DNA of 64,000 bases, taken from NCBI RefSeq assembly GCF_018613575.1, contig NZ_JAGGPX010000011.1:227482-291481 (forward strand), in the 5' to 3' direction. Positions 9,211 through 18,467 of this stretch are shown here, piece by piece (within the stretch, counting starts at the first letter, position 1; each line of letters opens with the position of its first letter). The notes beneath the pieces are model-generated. The model made no database searches. It was not told where the DNA came from and saw only the letters and a program-made list of their open reading frames with translations. The DNA comes from Planococcus sp. ISL-110 (GTDB taxonomy: Bacteria > Bacillota > Bacilli > Bacillales_A > Planococcaceae). The position numbers were made by a program, and so were the translations under genes.

Positions 9211-10053
9211 TTATTTGTATTTATTCATATTGACGCGCAGCCTTTTGACTGCCAGGAAAATACAGGAAATGGTCAGCAGGCTGTAAAAGATCACATAGCC
9301 AATCCACAGCGGAACCGATACCATTGTCACACTCTGCAGCTGATCTTCCATCGGTGGCTGAAGCAAGGTCAGCATTACGGCCGGCGGGTTGATGGTGGCC
9401 CAAAAATGAGCCATTGGAGACATGGTCGGCGTGCCTGAGCCCATTTGGGAAACCTGAACCGATATCAGCAGAAAGAATGCGGTGACACCAGCGATAAAAA
9501 TCATCGCGCCATATGTAGCAATGATGGCAACGATGGTTTTCCGGATCAAGGTCGAAAACATCACGCCGATGCTGGCGATTGCCAGCAAGGTCAGCAAATA
9601 AAACAGGAAAATGTAAAACAATTGGCTGGGTGAAACCCCTCCATACAAGAATACCAGACTGTAAATTGGCAACCCGGAAACAATCATCAGCAGCAGAAAG
9701 GCAATCGATGACGTCATTTTCCCAAATATGATTTGGAAGGAAGTCTGGGAGGTTGTCAGTAAAATATTTAAGGTTTGTTTTTCCCGCTCTGAGCTGATGG
9801 TTCCTGCTGTTAATGCGGGCGTAATGAATAAAATCAAGCCTAACTGGATATAGGTCATGATGCTGAACAGCATGAAACTCTCATCTGGACGAAAAAATCC
9901 ATTCCCAGTCAGAGATGTAGCCAGAAAGATAAAACCGAAAACGAAAATACTCATGGCGATCAAGTAGAACAGGATGCCTGTAAAGCTTTTCAGGTTGCGG
10001 AAACGCAATTTAAGTTCTTTGATCAGCACCGGATTGGTAAATAGGGTTTTCAT
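9211..10053 (-). CDS. ABC-2 type transporter permease
   Basis: 280 residues with about six TM segments, beginning with the cytoplasmic lead-in LIKELKLRFRN common in ABC-2 permeases. The SSEREKQTLNILL element after TM2 is the coupling helix typical of this family. Its ATG overlaps the stop codon of the ATPase gene (ATGA), so the two form one exporter. The substrate is unknown; the operon suggests it serves the surface system encoded downstream. Confidence 0.85.
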   Translation of the reverse strand: MKTLFTNPVLIKELKLRFRNLKSFTGILFYLIAMSIFVFGFIFLATSLTGNGFFRPDESFMLFSIMTYIQLGLILFITPALTAGTISSEREKQTLNILLTTSQTSFQIIFGKMTSSIAFLLLMIVSGLPIYSLVFLYGGVSPSQLFYIFLFYLLTLLAIASIGVMFSTLIRKTIVAIIATYGAMIFIAGVTAFFLLISVQVSQMGSGTPTMSPMAHFWATINPPAVMLTLLQPPMEDQLQSVTMVSVPLWIGYVIFYSLLTISCIFLAVKRLRVNMNKYK

Positions 10054-10985
10054 CCAATTTCCACTCCTTTTGTGATCGCCATAAAGACATCTTCCAGATC
10101 TGTTTCTTCTTCTGCAAATGACAAGATTGGTATGTTTTGGGTTATTGCCTCCTGAAGCAGCCGCAGCTGGTCGCCTTCTGTTCCCCGGTAGAAAAATTGA
10201 ATGACCCTCTTGTCGCGTTGTTCTTCTATTTGGGAAACAAAAGGATCCATTTCGAAAAACGGAATAACAGAACTGGTATCTCCCATCACCTTAACCCGAA
10301 TCACTTTCTCACTTTGCAGCTGTGCTTGAATAGCCTGCACAGAACCTTGTGCGATCAACTTTCCGTTATCGATGACACCGATGCTGTCGCACATTTCAGC
10401 AAGCTCCGGCAAAATATGGGAAGAAATCAAAATGGTTTTGCCCATCGCTTTCAATTCTCTCAGGATATCCCGCATTTCCACACGAGCTCGCGGGTCAAGT
10501 CCGGAAGCCGGCTCATCCAGTATCAGGATTTTCGGATCGTGGATCAGTGCCCGGGCCAAACATAACCGCTGCTTCATCCCGCGAGACAGCAGATCGACAT
10601 AATCGTAACGCTTATTCTCCAAATTGACCAATTCCAAAAGCTTTGGAATCAGCACAGCACGCTCTTTCGGCTTAATGCCATAGCTGGCACCGTAAAAATC
10701 CAGGTATTCGTCTGTTTTTAATTGATCGTAAACTCCGAAGAAATCCGGCACATAGCCGATTTGCCTGCGCACTTCCTGCGGATTTTTGGTAACACTCATT
10801 CCATTGATAAACGCATCACCCGCTGTCGGCTGCAGGAGCGTCGCCAAAATTGAAAAAGTCGTTGATTTCCCTGCGCCATTCGCACCGACAAAACCGAAGA
10901 CAGTGCTGTCTTCCACAACTAGGTTCAAGTCCTGAAGCGCATAAAACGAACCGTATTTTTTAGTTAATCCGATTGTTTGAATCAC
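10050..10985 (-). CDS. ABC transporter ATP-binding protein
   Basis: 311 residues: Walker A GANGAGKST at 34-42, signature LSRGMKQR at 133-140, and Walker B LILDEP at 154-159, followed by a C-terminal extension of about 90 residues as in ABC-2 exporters. Translation starts at GTG 10985, preceded by AAAGGAGTGG; the start overlaps the stop codon of the upstream ectodomain gene (GTGA) and the gene ends overlapping the permease (ATGA). It energises the permease encoded next. Confidence 0.9.
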   Translation of the reverse strand: MIQTIGLTKKYGSFYALQDLNLVVEDSTVFGFVGANGAGKSTTFSILATLLQPTAGDAFINGMSVTKNPQEVRRQIGYVPDFFGVYDQLKTDEYLDFYGASYGIKPKERAVLIPKLLELVNLENKRYDYVDLLSRGMKQRLCLARALIHDPKILILDEPASGLDPRARVEMRDILRELKAMGKTILISSHILPELAEMCDSIGVIDNGKLIAQGSVQAIQAQLQSEKVIRVKVMGDTSSVIPFFEMDPFVSQIEEQRDKRVIQFFYRGTEGDQLRLLQEAITQNIPILSFAEEETDLEDVFMAITKGVEIG

Positions 10986-13339
10986 GGGGCAACCACTCCT
11001 TTCAATTTGACTTTTGGCACGGCAACTTCAGGATTCCCTGAACTATCGACCATCTTCAGCTTCATCTTGATGGTCCCTTCAGAACTGATGTAGTTTTTTG
11101 CATTATCGGTGAATTTTTGGTTGGACTGCGTGATTTCTTCGTAGTCTCCACTTTCGTGATTCAGTACAGTAACGGAAAGACTTTGACCGGAAGTGGCAAT
11201 CGACAGTTCATTCCATGCAGCCTTTTTCAATTCTACATCTTCCGGCACTGTATAGGTCATGTCATAGTCTCCTGGTTCCAAATAGAATAAATAAGGGTCG
11301 CTTGACATATTTTCGAAATAAGCATTATTGCTGGTGCCAACCATTTCCATGCCAAAGGCATCTGCGTTCAAAGTGATGTCCCCACTCAGTGACAACTCCG
11401 GTTTAAAGCTCTGTGCAATCAAATGGACAGAGTCTACGGAAGCCCGTTGATTTTCCAGATTAATTGGAACAATGGCATCCTGTGTATAGGCAATCACATA
11501 GGGCGACTTCCCATTCTGTGACAACTGTTCATAAGAAGTGGAAAGCAACGTTTCGCGGCGTGCTTTTTCCAGCTCTTCCAAATCGGCAATCGGCTGATAG
11601 CCATAAGATTGGCCAATGGCTGCAGCAGGCGAAAGAATATCAGATTGAATGGTTTCGTTCACCGCCAGTTCTTCTCCTGGATTCAGGTTACCCAATTCCA
11701 GTAGGCGTGTACCTGTCCAAATCGAAACATCTTCCACTCCAAATGGAAAACTATTACGGATGGTTCCGATAATTTTCTCTTCGGCCACTTCCAACTCAAT
11801 GCTGAAGTTTCCAGTGTTTTCAATATAAGACTGCCCCATAATGGATTCGACAGACCAATAGCGCATGTCCCTTAAAGTCATGTGGTTATTGGCGGCCCCT
11901 TTTTCCATCATTGCGGAAAGATAGGGCTGAGTTCCAGAAAATTCACTGGCCAACCGGTACGTCATGGTAGTGGACGGCGGGGCTGTAAATTGATAGTTTC
12001 CGCCACGGTTCGACAGCAATGAATTGACATAATAGCCATTCAGTCCATTGTCCGCATCCACTTCAAAAAAGCCAGTCTGCTGAATTTGTGGATTGCCGAT
12101 CCGATCTTTCGCCCCATAAGCGAATAATCCGATTGAAGTCAGTAAAGCGACGGCCGGAATAATAAACCAGGCATACTCCCGTTTGTCTTTTTTCTTCAAC
12201 ACGATGTAAAGAACCGGGACAATCAACAGAATATAAAGGACAATAATAGCAATGATAAACGGTTTAGACACGGCAAAGCTCTCGAACAGCTCGTTGACAT
12301 CGCCAACTTCATAGGCCATAGAATCGAGAATCGATTGGCCGCCCGTTGAATTGTAATTGGCCGTTGGTGCTGGAAAGAAATTTGACAGCATCTGGCTATA
12401 ACCTTTTTGAGCCGATACGGTTTCATCTCCAAGAGAAAAGCTCAGTTGCGTCAAACTTCCGGAACCGACTGGCTGTGTTGCGGCCAGTACCTGGCCATCA
12501 TTCTCCATTTTTGTGGCTGCTCCTTCTTTAGTTGTTGCCTGAAAAGCCGGAACTGATTTTTCAAGTCCAGGAACAGCAACTTCAATCGTTTCAGCTAATT
12601 TCAGTGGCAGGTATTCGCTTAAATTACCGAGTTCTGCTTCCAGATTGCCCGACGAACCCGTGATTACATGGCCGCCTTGCTGAATCCATTGCAGAACTGC
12701 CTGTTGTGTTGGCTCGGGCAGATCGCTGTAAGCAAACTCGTCGATGACCAGATAGTCAATCATGTCCCAGGCCTGCGCTTCTGTCGGCAATGTAAAGCTC
12801 TTCAATTGATTGAGGTGAAACACCTCTACTCCTTCGCTTGCCGGCACAGCCAGCTGCTTTAATGGCAATAGCCGGTCCTGATTATCTGTCAGGCTGGCAA
12901 CAAACATAGTCCCTGGCGAATAATAGGAGGGCTGTATCGTTTTTTTTCCCTTAAAAGCAATCGATTCCCCTTCTTCCCAGCCTCCCTCGAACAGGAAAAT
13001 GCTTTGGTCATTGGGTCCTCCTGTATAATACATGTCAGATAAACCGGATGATGCAATCTGCAGTGTCTTGCTCTCGCCTTCAGCAAGTTCGATCGGCATC
13101 GCCAAACCCGCTCCCAGATTATAAGTCTCCGAATAACTGATCACTAAGTCGCCTGAGAACGCTGAACCCTCATTGGTGACTGTAAACTGAAGCGGCAGGC
13201 CTTTTTCATACTTGACCTTGTTTTGGAAACCGGCGCTGGAATCCACGGTGATTTGTGGCGCCGCCGTTGACACCTGCGGCATGATAAATAAACTGATAAG
13301 CAATGCAAAAGCAAAAAATGCCAGCAAGCGTTTATGCAT
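10982..13339 (-). CDS. Large secreted/membrane protein heading the VWA-MoxR operon
   Basis: 785 residues. A signal peptide (basic MHKR, hydrophobic core, then STAAPQ) precedes about 330 extracellular residues, two TM segments at about 362-382 and 395-412, and a further extracellular region of about 370 residues. The N-terminal part contains a GATase-like fold segment (TEAQAWDMIDYLVIDEFAYS region) resembling that in the last gene of the operon. AAGGGGGATCATC precedes the ATG. It is the first gene of the operon, so it is probably the main substrate or receptor of the system. No named family is recognised. Confidence 0.7.
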   Translation of the reverse strand: MHKRLLAFFAFALLISLFIMPQVSTAAPQITVDSSAGFQNKVKYEKGLPLQFTVTNEGSAFSGDLVISYSETYNLGAGLAMPIELAEGESKTLQIASSGLSDMYYTGGPNDQSIFLFEGGWEEGESIAFKGKKTIQPSYYSPGTMFVASLTDNQDRLLPLKQLAVPASEGVEVFHLNQLKSFTLPTEAQAWDMIDYLVIDEFAYSDLPEPTQQAVLQWIQQGGHVITGSSGNLEAELGNLSEYLPLKLAETIEVAVPGLEKSVPAFQATTKEGAATKMENDGQVLAATQPVGSGSLTQLSFSLGDETVSAQKGYSQMLSNFFPAPTANYNSTGGQSILDSMAYEVGDVNELFESFAVSKPFIIAIIVLYILLIVPVLYIVLKKKDKREYAWFIIPAVALLTSIGLFAYGAKDRIGNPQIQQTGFFEVDADNGLNGYYVNSLLSNRGGNYQFTAPPSTTMTYRLASEFSGTQPYLSAMMEKGAANNHMTLRDMRYWSVESIMGQSYIENTGNFSIELEVAEEKIIGTIRNSFPFGVEDVSIWTGTRLLELGNLNPGEELAVNETIQSDILSPAAAIGQSYGYQPIADLEELEKARRETLLSTSYEQLSQNGKSPYVIAYTQDAIVPINLENQRASVDSVHLIAQSFKPELSLSGDITLNADAFGMEMVGTSNNAYFENMSSDPYLFYLEPGDYDMTYTVPEDVELKKAAWNELSIATSGQSLSVTVLNHESGDYEEITQSNQKFTDNAKNYISSEGTIKMKLKMVDSSGNPEVAVPKVKLKGVVAP

Positions 13340-13406
13340 GATGATCCCCCTTTTACTCGTCTCTTTATTAGTACGCTGAGAAAGTAAAATAGTTCCATCT
13401 TCTCAC

Positions 13407-13430
13407 AAGAAATACCTATATAGGTTTCTT
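13407..13430. promoter_or_regulatory. 24-bp palindrome in the promoter region of the VWA-MoxR operon
   Basis: An inverted repeat with arms AAGAAATACCTA and TAGGTTTCTT-type sequence, centred on TATA, sits 68 bp upstream of the first gene of the operon. Twenty-two of 24 positions are symmetric. It is placed where an operator for a dimeric repressor or activator would be expected, between the operon promoter and the terminator of the neighbouring dapL gene. The binding protein is not identified. Confidence 0.45.
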
Positions 13431-13437
13431 GATTTTA

Positions 13438-13475
13438 CAGAAAAAAAAAGAACGGTCAGCATATGCTGACCGTTC
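13438..13475 (-). terminator. Terminator of the dapH-dapL operon
   Basis: A perfect 26-bp palindrome (GAACGGTCAGCAT and its complement) begins directly after the dapL stop codon and is followed on the minus strand by an uninterrupted T run (the A run at 13440-13449 of the plus strand). Confidence 0.92.
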
Positions 13476-14591
13476 CTATAGTTCAGAAAAGAATCTGTGG
13501 ATAAATTCCGGCATGAAGCTGAGGATTTTTTCATCCGGCTCCAGTTTCGCGTGGTGCAATCCATAAGGTGAAGAAACCCCTGCCCAGAACATCATCCCTG
13601 GGAGCTGCTCGGTGAAATAACCGAAATCCTCACCTGTCATGGCTGCCTCACTGCGAGTCGCTGTTATGCTTTCAGATGTGCTGGCATACTGCAGAAATTT
13701 CTCTGCCAAGGCCTCATCATTATTAACTTCCAGATAGCCTGAACCATAATCGATGGTCACTCGGCAATTGTAGGCTGTCTCGACCGCTTGGCAAAAGCCT
13801 TCAATCCGTCGCTTCATGTGAATCATGGACTCGCTATTCAAGGTGCGAATCGTACCTTCCAGCCGGGCATGTTCAGCGATGATGTTCTGTACCGTTCCAG
13901 CGCTCATCTTGCCGATGGTCAACACGGCAGAGTCCATCGGATTGACGTTGCGGCTTACAATGCTCTGCAGCTGCATCAATAAAGAAGCAGCTGCAACGGC
14001 CATGTCTTCCGTCAAATGAGGATAAGCGGCATGCCCGCCTTTGCCGTGAAGGTCGATAAACAGCTCAGAGGTGTTGGCGAACAACAAGCCTGGCCGGGTT
14101 CCTACTGTGCCGATTGGGAGCTCTGGCGCAATATGCAGCGCACAAATGACGTCCGGCAGAAAATCCGGTCTGTCATTTTTCAGCCATTCACGGAATGGCA
14201 ATGCCCCACCTGGACCTTCTTCTGCAGGCTGGAACAAAATTACCGCATCATCCTGGATTGGCTCTTCAATGAGTTTTTGCAATAAACCCAGTGCAATCGC
14301 CATATGGATATCATGACCGCAAGCATGCATAAATCCAGGATGAGTCGACTGAAATGGCAATCCGGTTTCTTCGGTGATCGGCAGGGCGTCAATATCAGTC
14401 CGCCAGCCAATCCGTTTCGCCGGATTTATGCCTAGTACTTTAACTGCGATGCCGGTCCGCCATTCAACCACTTCCAGCCGCTCTTGAGGCAGCCGGGATA
14501 TGGTTTCCAATAGATAGGCCTGTGTTTTGACTTCCTGAAAACCAATTTCCGGAATTTGATGCAGATCTCTTCTGATTTTCACTAATTCCAT
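13476..14591 (-). CDS. dapL: N-acetyldiaminopimelate deacetylase (M20 family)
   Basis: 371 residues of an M20 amidohydrolase: [12 protein letters not shown] at the N-terminus, metal-binding HACGHDIHM, and the [10 protein letters not shown] active-site segment. It removes the acetyl group from N-acetyl-LL-diaminopimelate in the acetylase branch of lysine/DAP synthesis. The assignment rests on the family and on the adjacent dapH gene, the same pairing as ykuQ-ykuR in B. subtilis. I chose ATG 14591 because GGTGA lies 5 bases upstream; an in-frame GTG at 14600 is the alternative. The gene starts 12 bases after dapH. Confidence 0.88.
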   Translation of the reverse strand: MELVKIRRDLHQIPEIGFQEVKTQAYLLETISRLPQERLEVVEWRTGIAVKVLGINPAKRIGWRTDIDALPITEETGLPFQSTHPGFMHACGHDIHMAIALGLLQKLIEEPIQDDAVILFQPAEEGPGGALPFREWLKNDRPDFLPDVICALHIAPELPIGTVGTRPGLLFANTSELFIDLHGKGGHAAYPHLTEDMAVAAASLLMQLQSIVSRNVNPMDSAVLTIGKMSAGTVQNIIAEHARLEGTIRTLNSESMIHMKRRIEGFCQAVETAYNCRVTIDYGSGYLEVNNDEALAEKFLQYASTSESITATRSEAAMTGEDFGYFTEQLPGMMFWAGVSSPYGLHHAKLEPDEKILSFMPEFIHRFFSEL

Positions 14592-14603
14592 TGGATTCAC
14601 CGA

Positions 14604-15317
14604 TTAAAGCTGTCTAAGCTCTTGTTTGATTTCTGTTTTTGCACGTGTTTTTGCGTCCATCAATTTCAATACGCGTGCTGGTGTTCCGCCTACGACTGAG
14701 TTTTCAGGTACATCTTCAATAACAATCGCTCCCGCTGCAACTACTGCTCCTTTGCCGACGCGAACGCCTTCAAGAACAACTGCATTGGCACCAATCATAA
14801 CATCGTCTTCAATGATGACAGGAGTTGCGGATGCCGGCTCGATAACACCAGCCAGTACAGCGCCCGCTCCGATATGGCAGTTTTTTCCGACCGTAGCTCG
14901 GCCGCCCATGATAACGCCCATGTCGATCATAGTTCCGTCACCGATGACAGATCCGATATTGATGACAGCACCCATCATGATGATGCAATTATTGCCGATT
15001 TCCACATTTTCGCGGATAAATGCTCCCGGTTCGATGCGGCTGTTGATGTTTTTCAGATCCAGTAACGGAATCGCTGAATTTCTGCGGTCATTTTCCACAA
15101 CTGAATCTTCGATAACTGCAGAATTTGCTTCCAATGCCTGCTGAATATCTGACCATTCGCCGAACACAGTAATTGAACTGCCTTCTCCGAACACTTTAGA
15201 GTCTGCGCCGTAATTAAGGTCAGCAACTCCTTCGCCTTTTATGTAAGCTTTTACGGGTGTAGCTTTTTTCGCATTCTGTATGTACGAGATAATTTCGTTT
15301 GCATCCATTTGTTTCAT
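14604..15317 (-). CDS. dapH: Tetrahydrodipicolinate N-acetyltransferase
   Basis: 237 residues. The N-terminal domain begins [20 protein letters not shown], as in DapH; the C-terminal half is a left-handed beta-helix of hexapeptide repeats ([20 protein letters not shown] region). It acetylates tetrahydrodipicolinate using acetyl-CoA in the route to DAP and lysine. Start at ATG 15317 is set by AAAGAGGT 9 bases upstream; the longer open frame is not used. Co-transcribed with dapL. Confidence 0.93.
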   Translation of the reverse strand: MKQMDANEIISYIQNAKKATPVKAYIKGEGVADLNYGADSKVFGEGSSITVFGEWSDIQQALEANSAVIEDSVVENDRRNSAIPLLDLKNINSRIEPGAFIRENVEIGNNCIIMMGAVINIGSVIGDGTMIDMGVIMGGRATVGKNCHIGAGAVLAGVIEPASATPVIIEDDVMIGANAVVLEGVRVGKGAVVAAGAIVIEDVPENSVVGGTPARVLKLMDAKTRAKTEIKQELRQL

Positions 15318-15385
15318 CAATAAAAACCTCTTTCCATTATGTGATGTTGTTATTATATCTGATTCAGCATAAAAATTCATCCGCT

Positions 15386-16261
15386 TCACCTTAATAAAGC
15401 GGCATGTTTTTCGACTATATCGACAAATGCCACTACCTGGCGCAGTTGAAAGGCGGATTCATAGCCGATGAGCCAGGTATCCCGTGTCAATTCCAACTCT
15501 TCTTTGTTGTTCGTCAATGGCATCATATGCACATCTTCTGTGCCGGTCAGTGTAATCGACGGGAGAATGGCATAGCCGATGCCATTGATAGCCATCTGCT
15601 TGCAGGTTTCGATTTGGTCGACCGTAATCTGCCGTTTCGGATTGGAAGCAAAATGCTTTTGCCACCATTGCTGGATTTCCTCATGATAATTCGAGTCGCT
15701 TTTAAACTGAATAAACGGCCGTTCAGTCTGAAAAAGTTCCTCAAGTGACCGGATTTCCTTATCGACCAAATATAAGGTGTCTTTGAATAAATGCAGCTTT
15801 GGCCCTTTCCAATCCGTATGGCCGCGGACGATCCCGATATGCGCTTCGCCATCGTAAAGCGCACGGACAATTTCAGAGCTCCAGCCTGTAATCAGCTGGA
15901 TTTTTGCTTCCGGATAAAGGGTCACAAAATCCTTCAGCACTTTTGGCAGCCAGTTTTGGCCAATGATCGTCGCGCATGCAATTTTCAATGTGCCATGCAC
16001 TTTTGATGTTAAGGTATGAAGCACTTCAAAAACTTCTTCTTTCCGTTGGATGGTTTCATTGGCGTATTGGATGACCAATTCTCCGGCAGGTGTTGGCGAC
16101 AGCCCTTTTTGCGAACGAACGAACAATTGCTGGCCCCAATCTTTCTCAATGGATTGCAGGCGTTGCGATAAAGCCGGCTGCGACAAAAACAGCCGTTCTG
16201 ACGCTTTTCTCATATTGCCTTCTTCGGCCAACACTTTAATGATCAATTCTTCATTTGACAC
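15386..16261 (-). CDS. ccpC: LysR-family regulator, CcpC type
   Basis: 291 residues with an N-terminal winged helix ([20 protein letters not shown]) and a C-terminal effector domain. Segments such as [20 protein letters not shown] and [11 protein letters not shown] match what I recall of B. subtilis CcpC, the citrate-responsive repressor of citB and citZ. The position just before dapH matches the ykuM-ykuQ neighbourhood. Translation starts at GTG 16261 with AAAGGAGTG upstream; that site lies in the end of the preceding MFS gene, so the genes overlap by 11 bp. Control of the TCA branch is inferred from family. Confidence 0.82.
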   Translation of the reverse strand: MSNEELIIKVLAEEGNMRKASERLFLSQPALSQRLQSIEKDWGQQLFVRSQKGLSPTPAGELVIQYANETIQRKEEVFEVLHTLTSKVHGTLKIACATIIGQNWLPKVLKDFVTLYPEAKIQLITGWSSEIVRALYDGEAHIGIVRGHTDWKGPKLHLFKDTLYLVDKEIRSLEELFQTERPFIQFKSDSNYHEEIQQWWQKHFASNPKRQITVDQIETCKQMAINGIGYAILPSITLTGTEDVHMMPLTNNKEELELTRDTWLIGYESAFQLRQVVAFVDIVEKHAALLR

Positions 16262-17729
16262 TGCTCTTCACTCCTTTTTGTCCGCGAAGCCCAAAGATCA
16301 AGATAAAACTGACGAGCGCGAAAAATGCGGTGACCAGGTAGACATTTTGAAGCGCTCCAGCTAATGCCTGCTGAAGAAAGCCTAATGATTCAGCTGAAAG
16401 GCTCGCACGGCTGTCGGCACTGAGCAGATCATTGATGGAGCTTAAGGAATAGTTTTGGCCATTGTCAGCAAAGGACCGCAACAAGGAACTGTTGAGGATA
16501 CTGCCGAGCAAGGCCACACCAATCGTGCTGCCCAAGTTCCGCATGAACATATTTGAAGCAGTGGCGGATCCCCGTAGCTCGTAGGAAACCGATGCCTGAA
16601 TCGAAACGATAAAGGCTGTACTGGTCAACCCCATTCCGAGGCCAACAAAAAAGCTGGACATGGCGGCCCATAAAGGACCAAAGCCAGGCTGCATCAGAAC
16701 AAACAGCAAAGTCCCTACTACAAGAAAAGCACCTCCTGCCAAAGACGTTTTGAAGTAGCCGATTTTAAGCAGCAGCCCCCCGGAGAAAAAAGCAGCCAAT
16801 GGCCAGCCGATCGACATGGCTGTCAATGTAAAACCTGCGATAGCTGCCGGCTGTTCCATCACACCTGTGACATAAGTAGGCAAATAGCTGGAGATGCCGA
16901 TTAAAATGACGCCGGTTGCCAAAGAAACGAGATTGGCATAGAGGATGGCCTTGTTCCGCCAAATCTCAAAAGGCATCATCGGATCGATCGCTTTCTGCTC
17001 TGCCCAGATAAACAGCACAAAAAACAGCAGACTGGCCGCCAGCAAAATCATGGATGGTCTGGACAGCCAGTCAAACGACACCCCCCCTTCCACCAGTAAA
17101 TACAGCATGCTCGATAAGGCCGCCGTCAACAAGGCGGCCCCTTTGTAATCGATCGCCGGTTTTTTTGTATTCACCGGCTCTTTCAAATACAGCAGTACGC
17201 CCGTCAGCGATAATATGCCAAGAGGCAGGTTCAGCCAAAACACATATTCCCAGCCGACGGTTGCCACAAGGATGCCCCCGATTGCAGGGCCAGTAACGGC
17301 TGAAATGCCCCAGACACTTGATAGGTAACCCTGGATCTTCGCGCGTTCCTCACGGGAATAGATGTCTCCGACAATTGTTGTCGCAATCGGCATGACGGCA
17401 CCCGCGCCCATTCCCTGGATAAACCGGTAGAAAATGAGTTCTTCTATCGAATTGGCAAAGCCGCATAACAAAGAACCGAGCAGAAACAGCAGCATGCCAA
17501 CAGCAAATATGCGTTTGCGGCCAAATATATCAGATAGTTTGCCGTATAGCAGAACCGTTACGGTGCTCATCAGCAAATAGGCCGAAAATACCCAGCTGTA
17601 TTTCGAAAACCCGCCCAGTTCAGACGCGATGCTTGGCATGGCTGTTGATACGATCGTCGCCTCGACAGCACTGACGAACATCGCCAGCATGACAGAAGCC
17701 AAAATCAGCGGCCTTTTTGTTTTATCCAT
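16251..17729 (-). CDS. MFS multidrug efflux transporter (DHA2, QacA/EmrB type)
   Basis: 492 residues and about 14 TM segments, the DHA2 size. Family motifs GKLSDIFGRKRIF (loop 2-3) and the motif C region GPAIGGILV are present. It exports drugs or other amphiphiles by proton antiport. Start ATG 17729 is fixed by AAAAGAGGT; an in-frame extension to 17864 only reads through a folded repeat element (see the entry at 17749-17828). That element lies immediately upstream of the ribosome site, so it forms the mRNA leader and may affect expression. Downstream it overlaps ccpC. Confidence 0.87.
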   Translation of the reverse strand: MDKTKRPLILASVMLAMFVSAVEATIVSTAMPSIASELGGFSKYSWVFSAYLLMSTVTVLLYGKLSDIFGRKRIFAVGMLLFLLGSLLCGFANSIEELIFYRFIQGMGAGAVMPIATTIVGDIYSREERAKIQGYLSSVWGISAVTGPAIGGILVATVGWEYVFWLNLPLGILSLTGVLLYLKEPVNTKKPAIDYKGAALLTAALSSMLYLLVEGGVSFDWLSRPSMILLAASLLFFVLFIWAEQKAIDPMMPFEIWRNKAILYANLVSLATGVILIGISSYLPTYVTGVMEQPAAIAGFTLTAMSIGWPLAAFFSGGLLLKIGYFKTSLAGGAFLVVGTLLFVLMQPGFGPLWAAMSSFFVGLGMGLTSTAFIVSIQASVSYELRGSATASNMFMRNLGSTIGVALLGSILNSSLLRSFADNGQNYSLSSINDLLSADSRASLSAESLGFLQQALAGALQNVYLVTAFFALVSFILIFGLRGQKGVKSSVK

Positions 17730-17748
17730 TGAATAAACCTCTTTTCGG

Positions 17749-17828
17749 CTGGCAATAAAAAGCGAAAGCGCCCTTTCAGATTTGACGGGCACAGCCAGAA
17801 TGGCTTGTGTTCCTGAAATCTGGGCGCT
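17749..17828 (-). repeat. Solo, diverged copy of the 59.7-kb hairpin repeat in the pump gene leader
   Basis: Read on the minus strand, it has GCGCCCAGATT, AAGCCATTCTGGCTGTG, CCCGTCAAATCT, GGGCGC and CGCTTTTTATTG in the same order as the tandem units at 59.7-60.0 kb, with the inner about 35 bases missing. It folds into nested stems: AGCGCCC/GGGCGCT outside, CAGATTT/AAATCTG, and CACAGCC/GGCTTGTG inside, followed by a T-rich tail like a terminator. It ends 20 bases before the start codon of the DHA2 pump, next to its ribosome site. Confidence 0.75.
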
Positions 17829-17878
17829 GGAATCTAAACTACTTATGTAGAACAGAGGATTCATGCTTTCTTAAGCAT

Positions 17879-17904
17879 AAAAAAGGCCTCTAGAACGAGA
17901 CCTT
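17879..17904 (-). terminator. Terminator of cbpB
   Basis: On the minus strand, AAGGTCTC and GAGGCCTT form an 8-bp stem with loop GTTCTA, followed by a run of T residues. It lies just after the cbpB stop codon and separates it from the pump gene. Confidence 0.85.
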
Positions 17905-17920
17905 CTCCACTGTTGCTGTG

Positions 17921-18364
17921 TTATCTTTTCAACTGATAAATTTGTTTTTTAAGTTGCTTCAACACAACCCGCCGCGTCAAAATCCCCATGAACATTTCTT
18001 CGTCGTCTATGACGCATAAGAAATTTTGGTTGATGACCATATCCAGCGCTTTTTGAAAACGTTCGTTGACGTGAATCAAAGGCAGATCTTTTTCCATGAT
18101 ATCTTCCACGCGGATATCAGAAAGCCGTTCGTATTCTATATGATCCATTCCTAGAATTGCATCAGTAATCCGTTGCGCATTGATCAAGCCGCGAAAGCGA
18201 TATTTCGAATCCAATACCGGAATTGCTGAATAGCCCGTCTTTGTCAGTACGAGCAATGCATGTTCAGCGCTATTGCCCATCTGAACATGTGCAACTTTTT
18301 CGGAAGAAATGATATAGTCTTCGATTGGTGTATCCAGAAAATCTCTGCTTGGTAATGAAATCAT
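17921..18364 (-). CDS. cbpB: CBS-domain protein, c-di-AMP-binding CbpB type
   Basis: 147 residues comprising two CBS motifs: the first in HALLVLTKTGYSAIPVLDSK, the second near RVEDIMEKDLPLIHV, ending EMFMGILTRRVVLK. The sequence resembles B. subtilis YkuL, also called CbpB, which binds c-di-AMP and communicates with the (p)ppGpp synthetase Rel (established for that family). Start ATG 18364 follows AAAGGAGTAG; the 19-residue longer frame lacks a site. Its own terminator follows. Ligand is inferred from the family. Confidence 0.83.
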   Translation of the reverse strand: MISLPSRDFLDTPIEDYIISSEKVAHVQMGNSAEHALLVLTKTGYSAIPVLDSKYRFRGLINAQRITDAILGMDHIEYERLSDIRVEDIMEKDLPLIHVNERFQKALDMVINQNFLCVIDDEEMFMGILTRRVVLKQLKKQIYQLKR

Positions 18365-18467
18365 GTACTCTACTCCTTTTGCATCTCCTGTATTAGATGC
18401 CATCCATTCAGATTTCATCATAACACATCAAGATTTCTGAAACTATTTAAATGCTGTGCAAAATGGC

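Noticed and set aside
17730-17864. N-terminal extension of the DHA2 pump by 45 residues
   Set aside because: The extension reads through a hairpin repeat and has no ribosome site, whereas ATG 17729 has a strong AAAAGAGGT and opens the conserved N-terminus.
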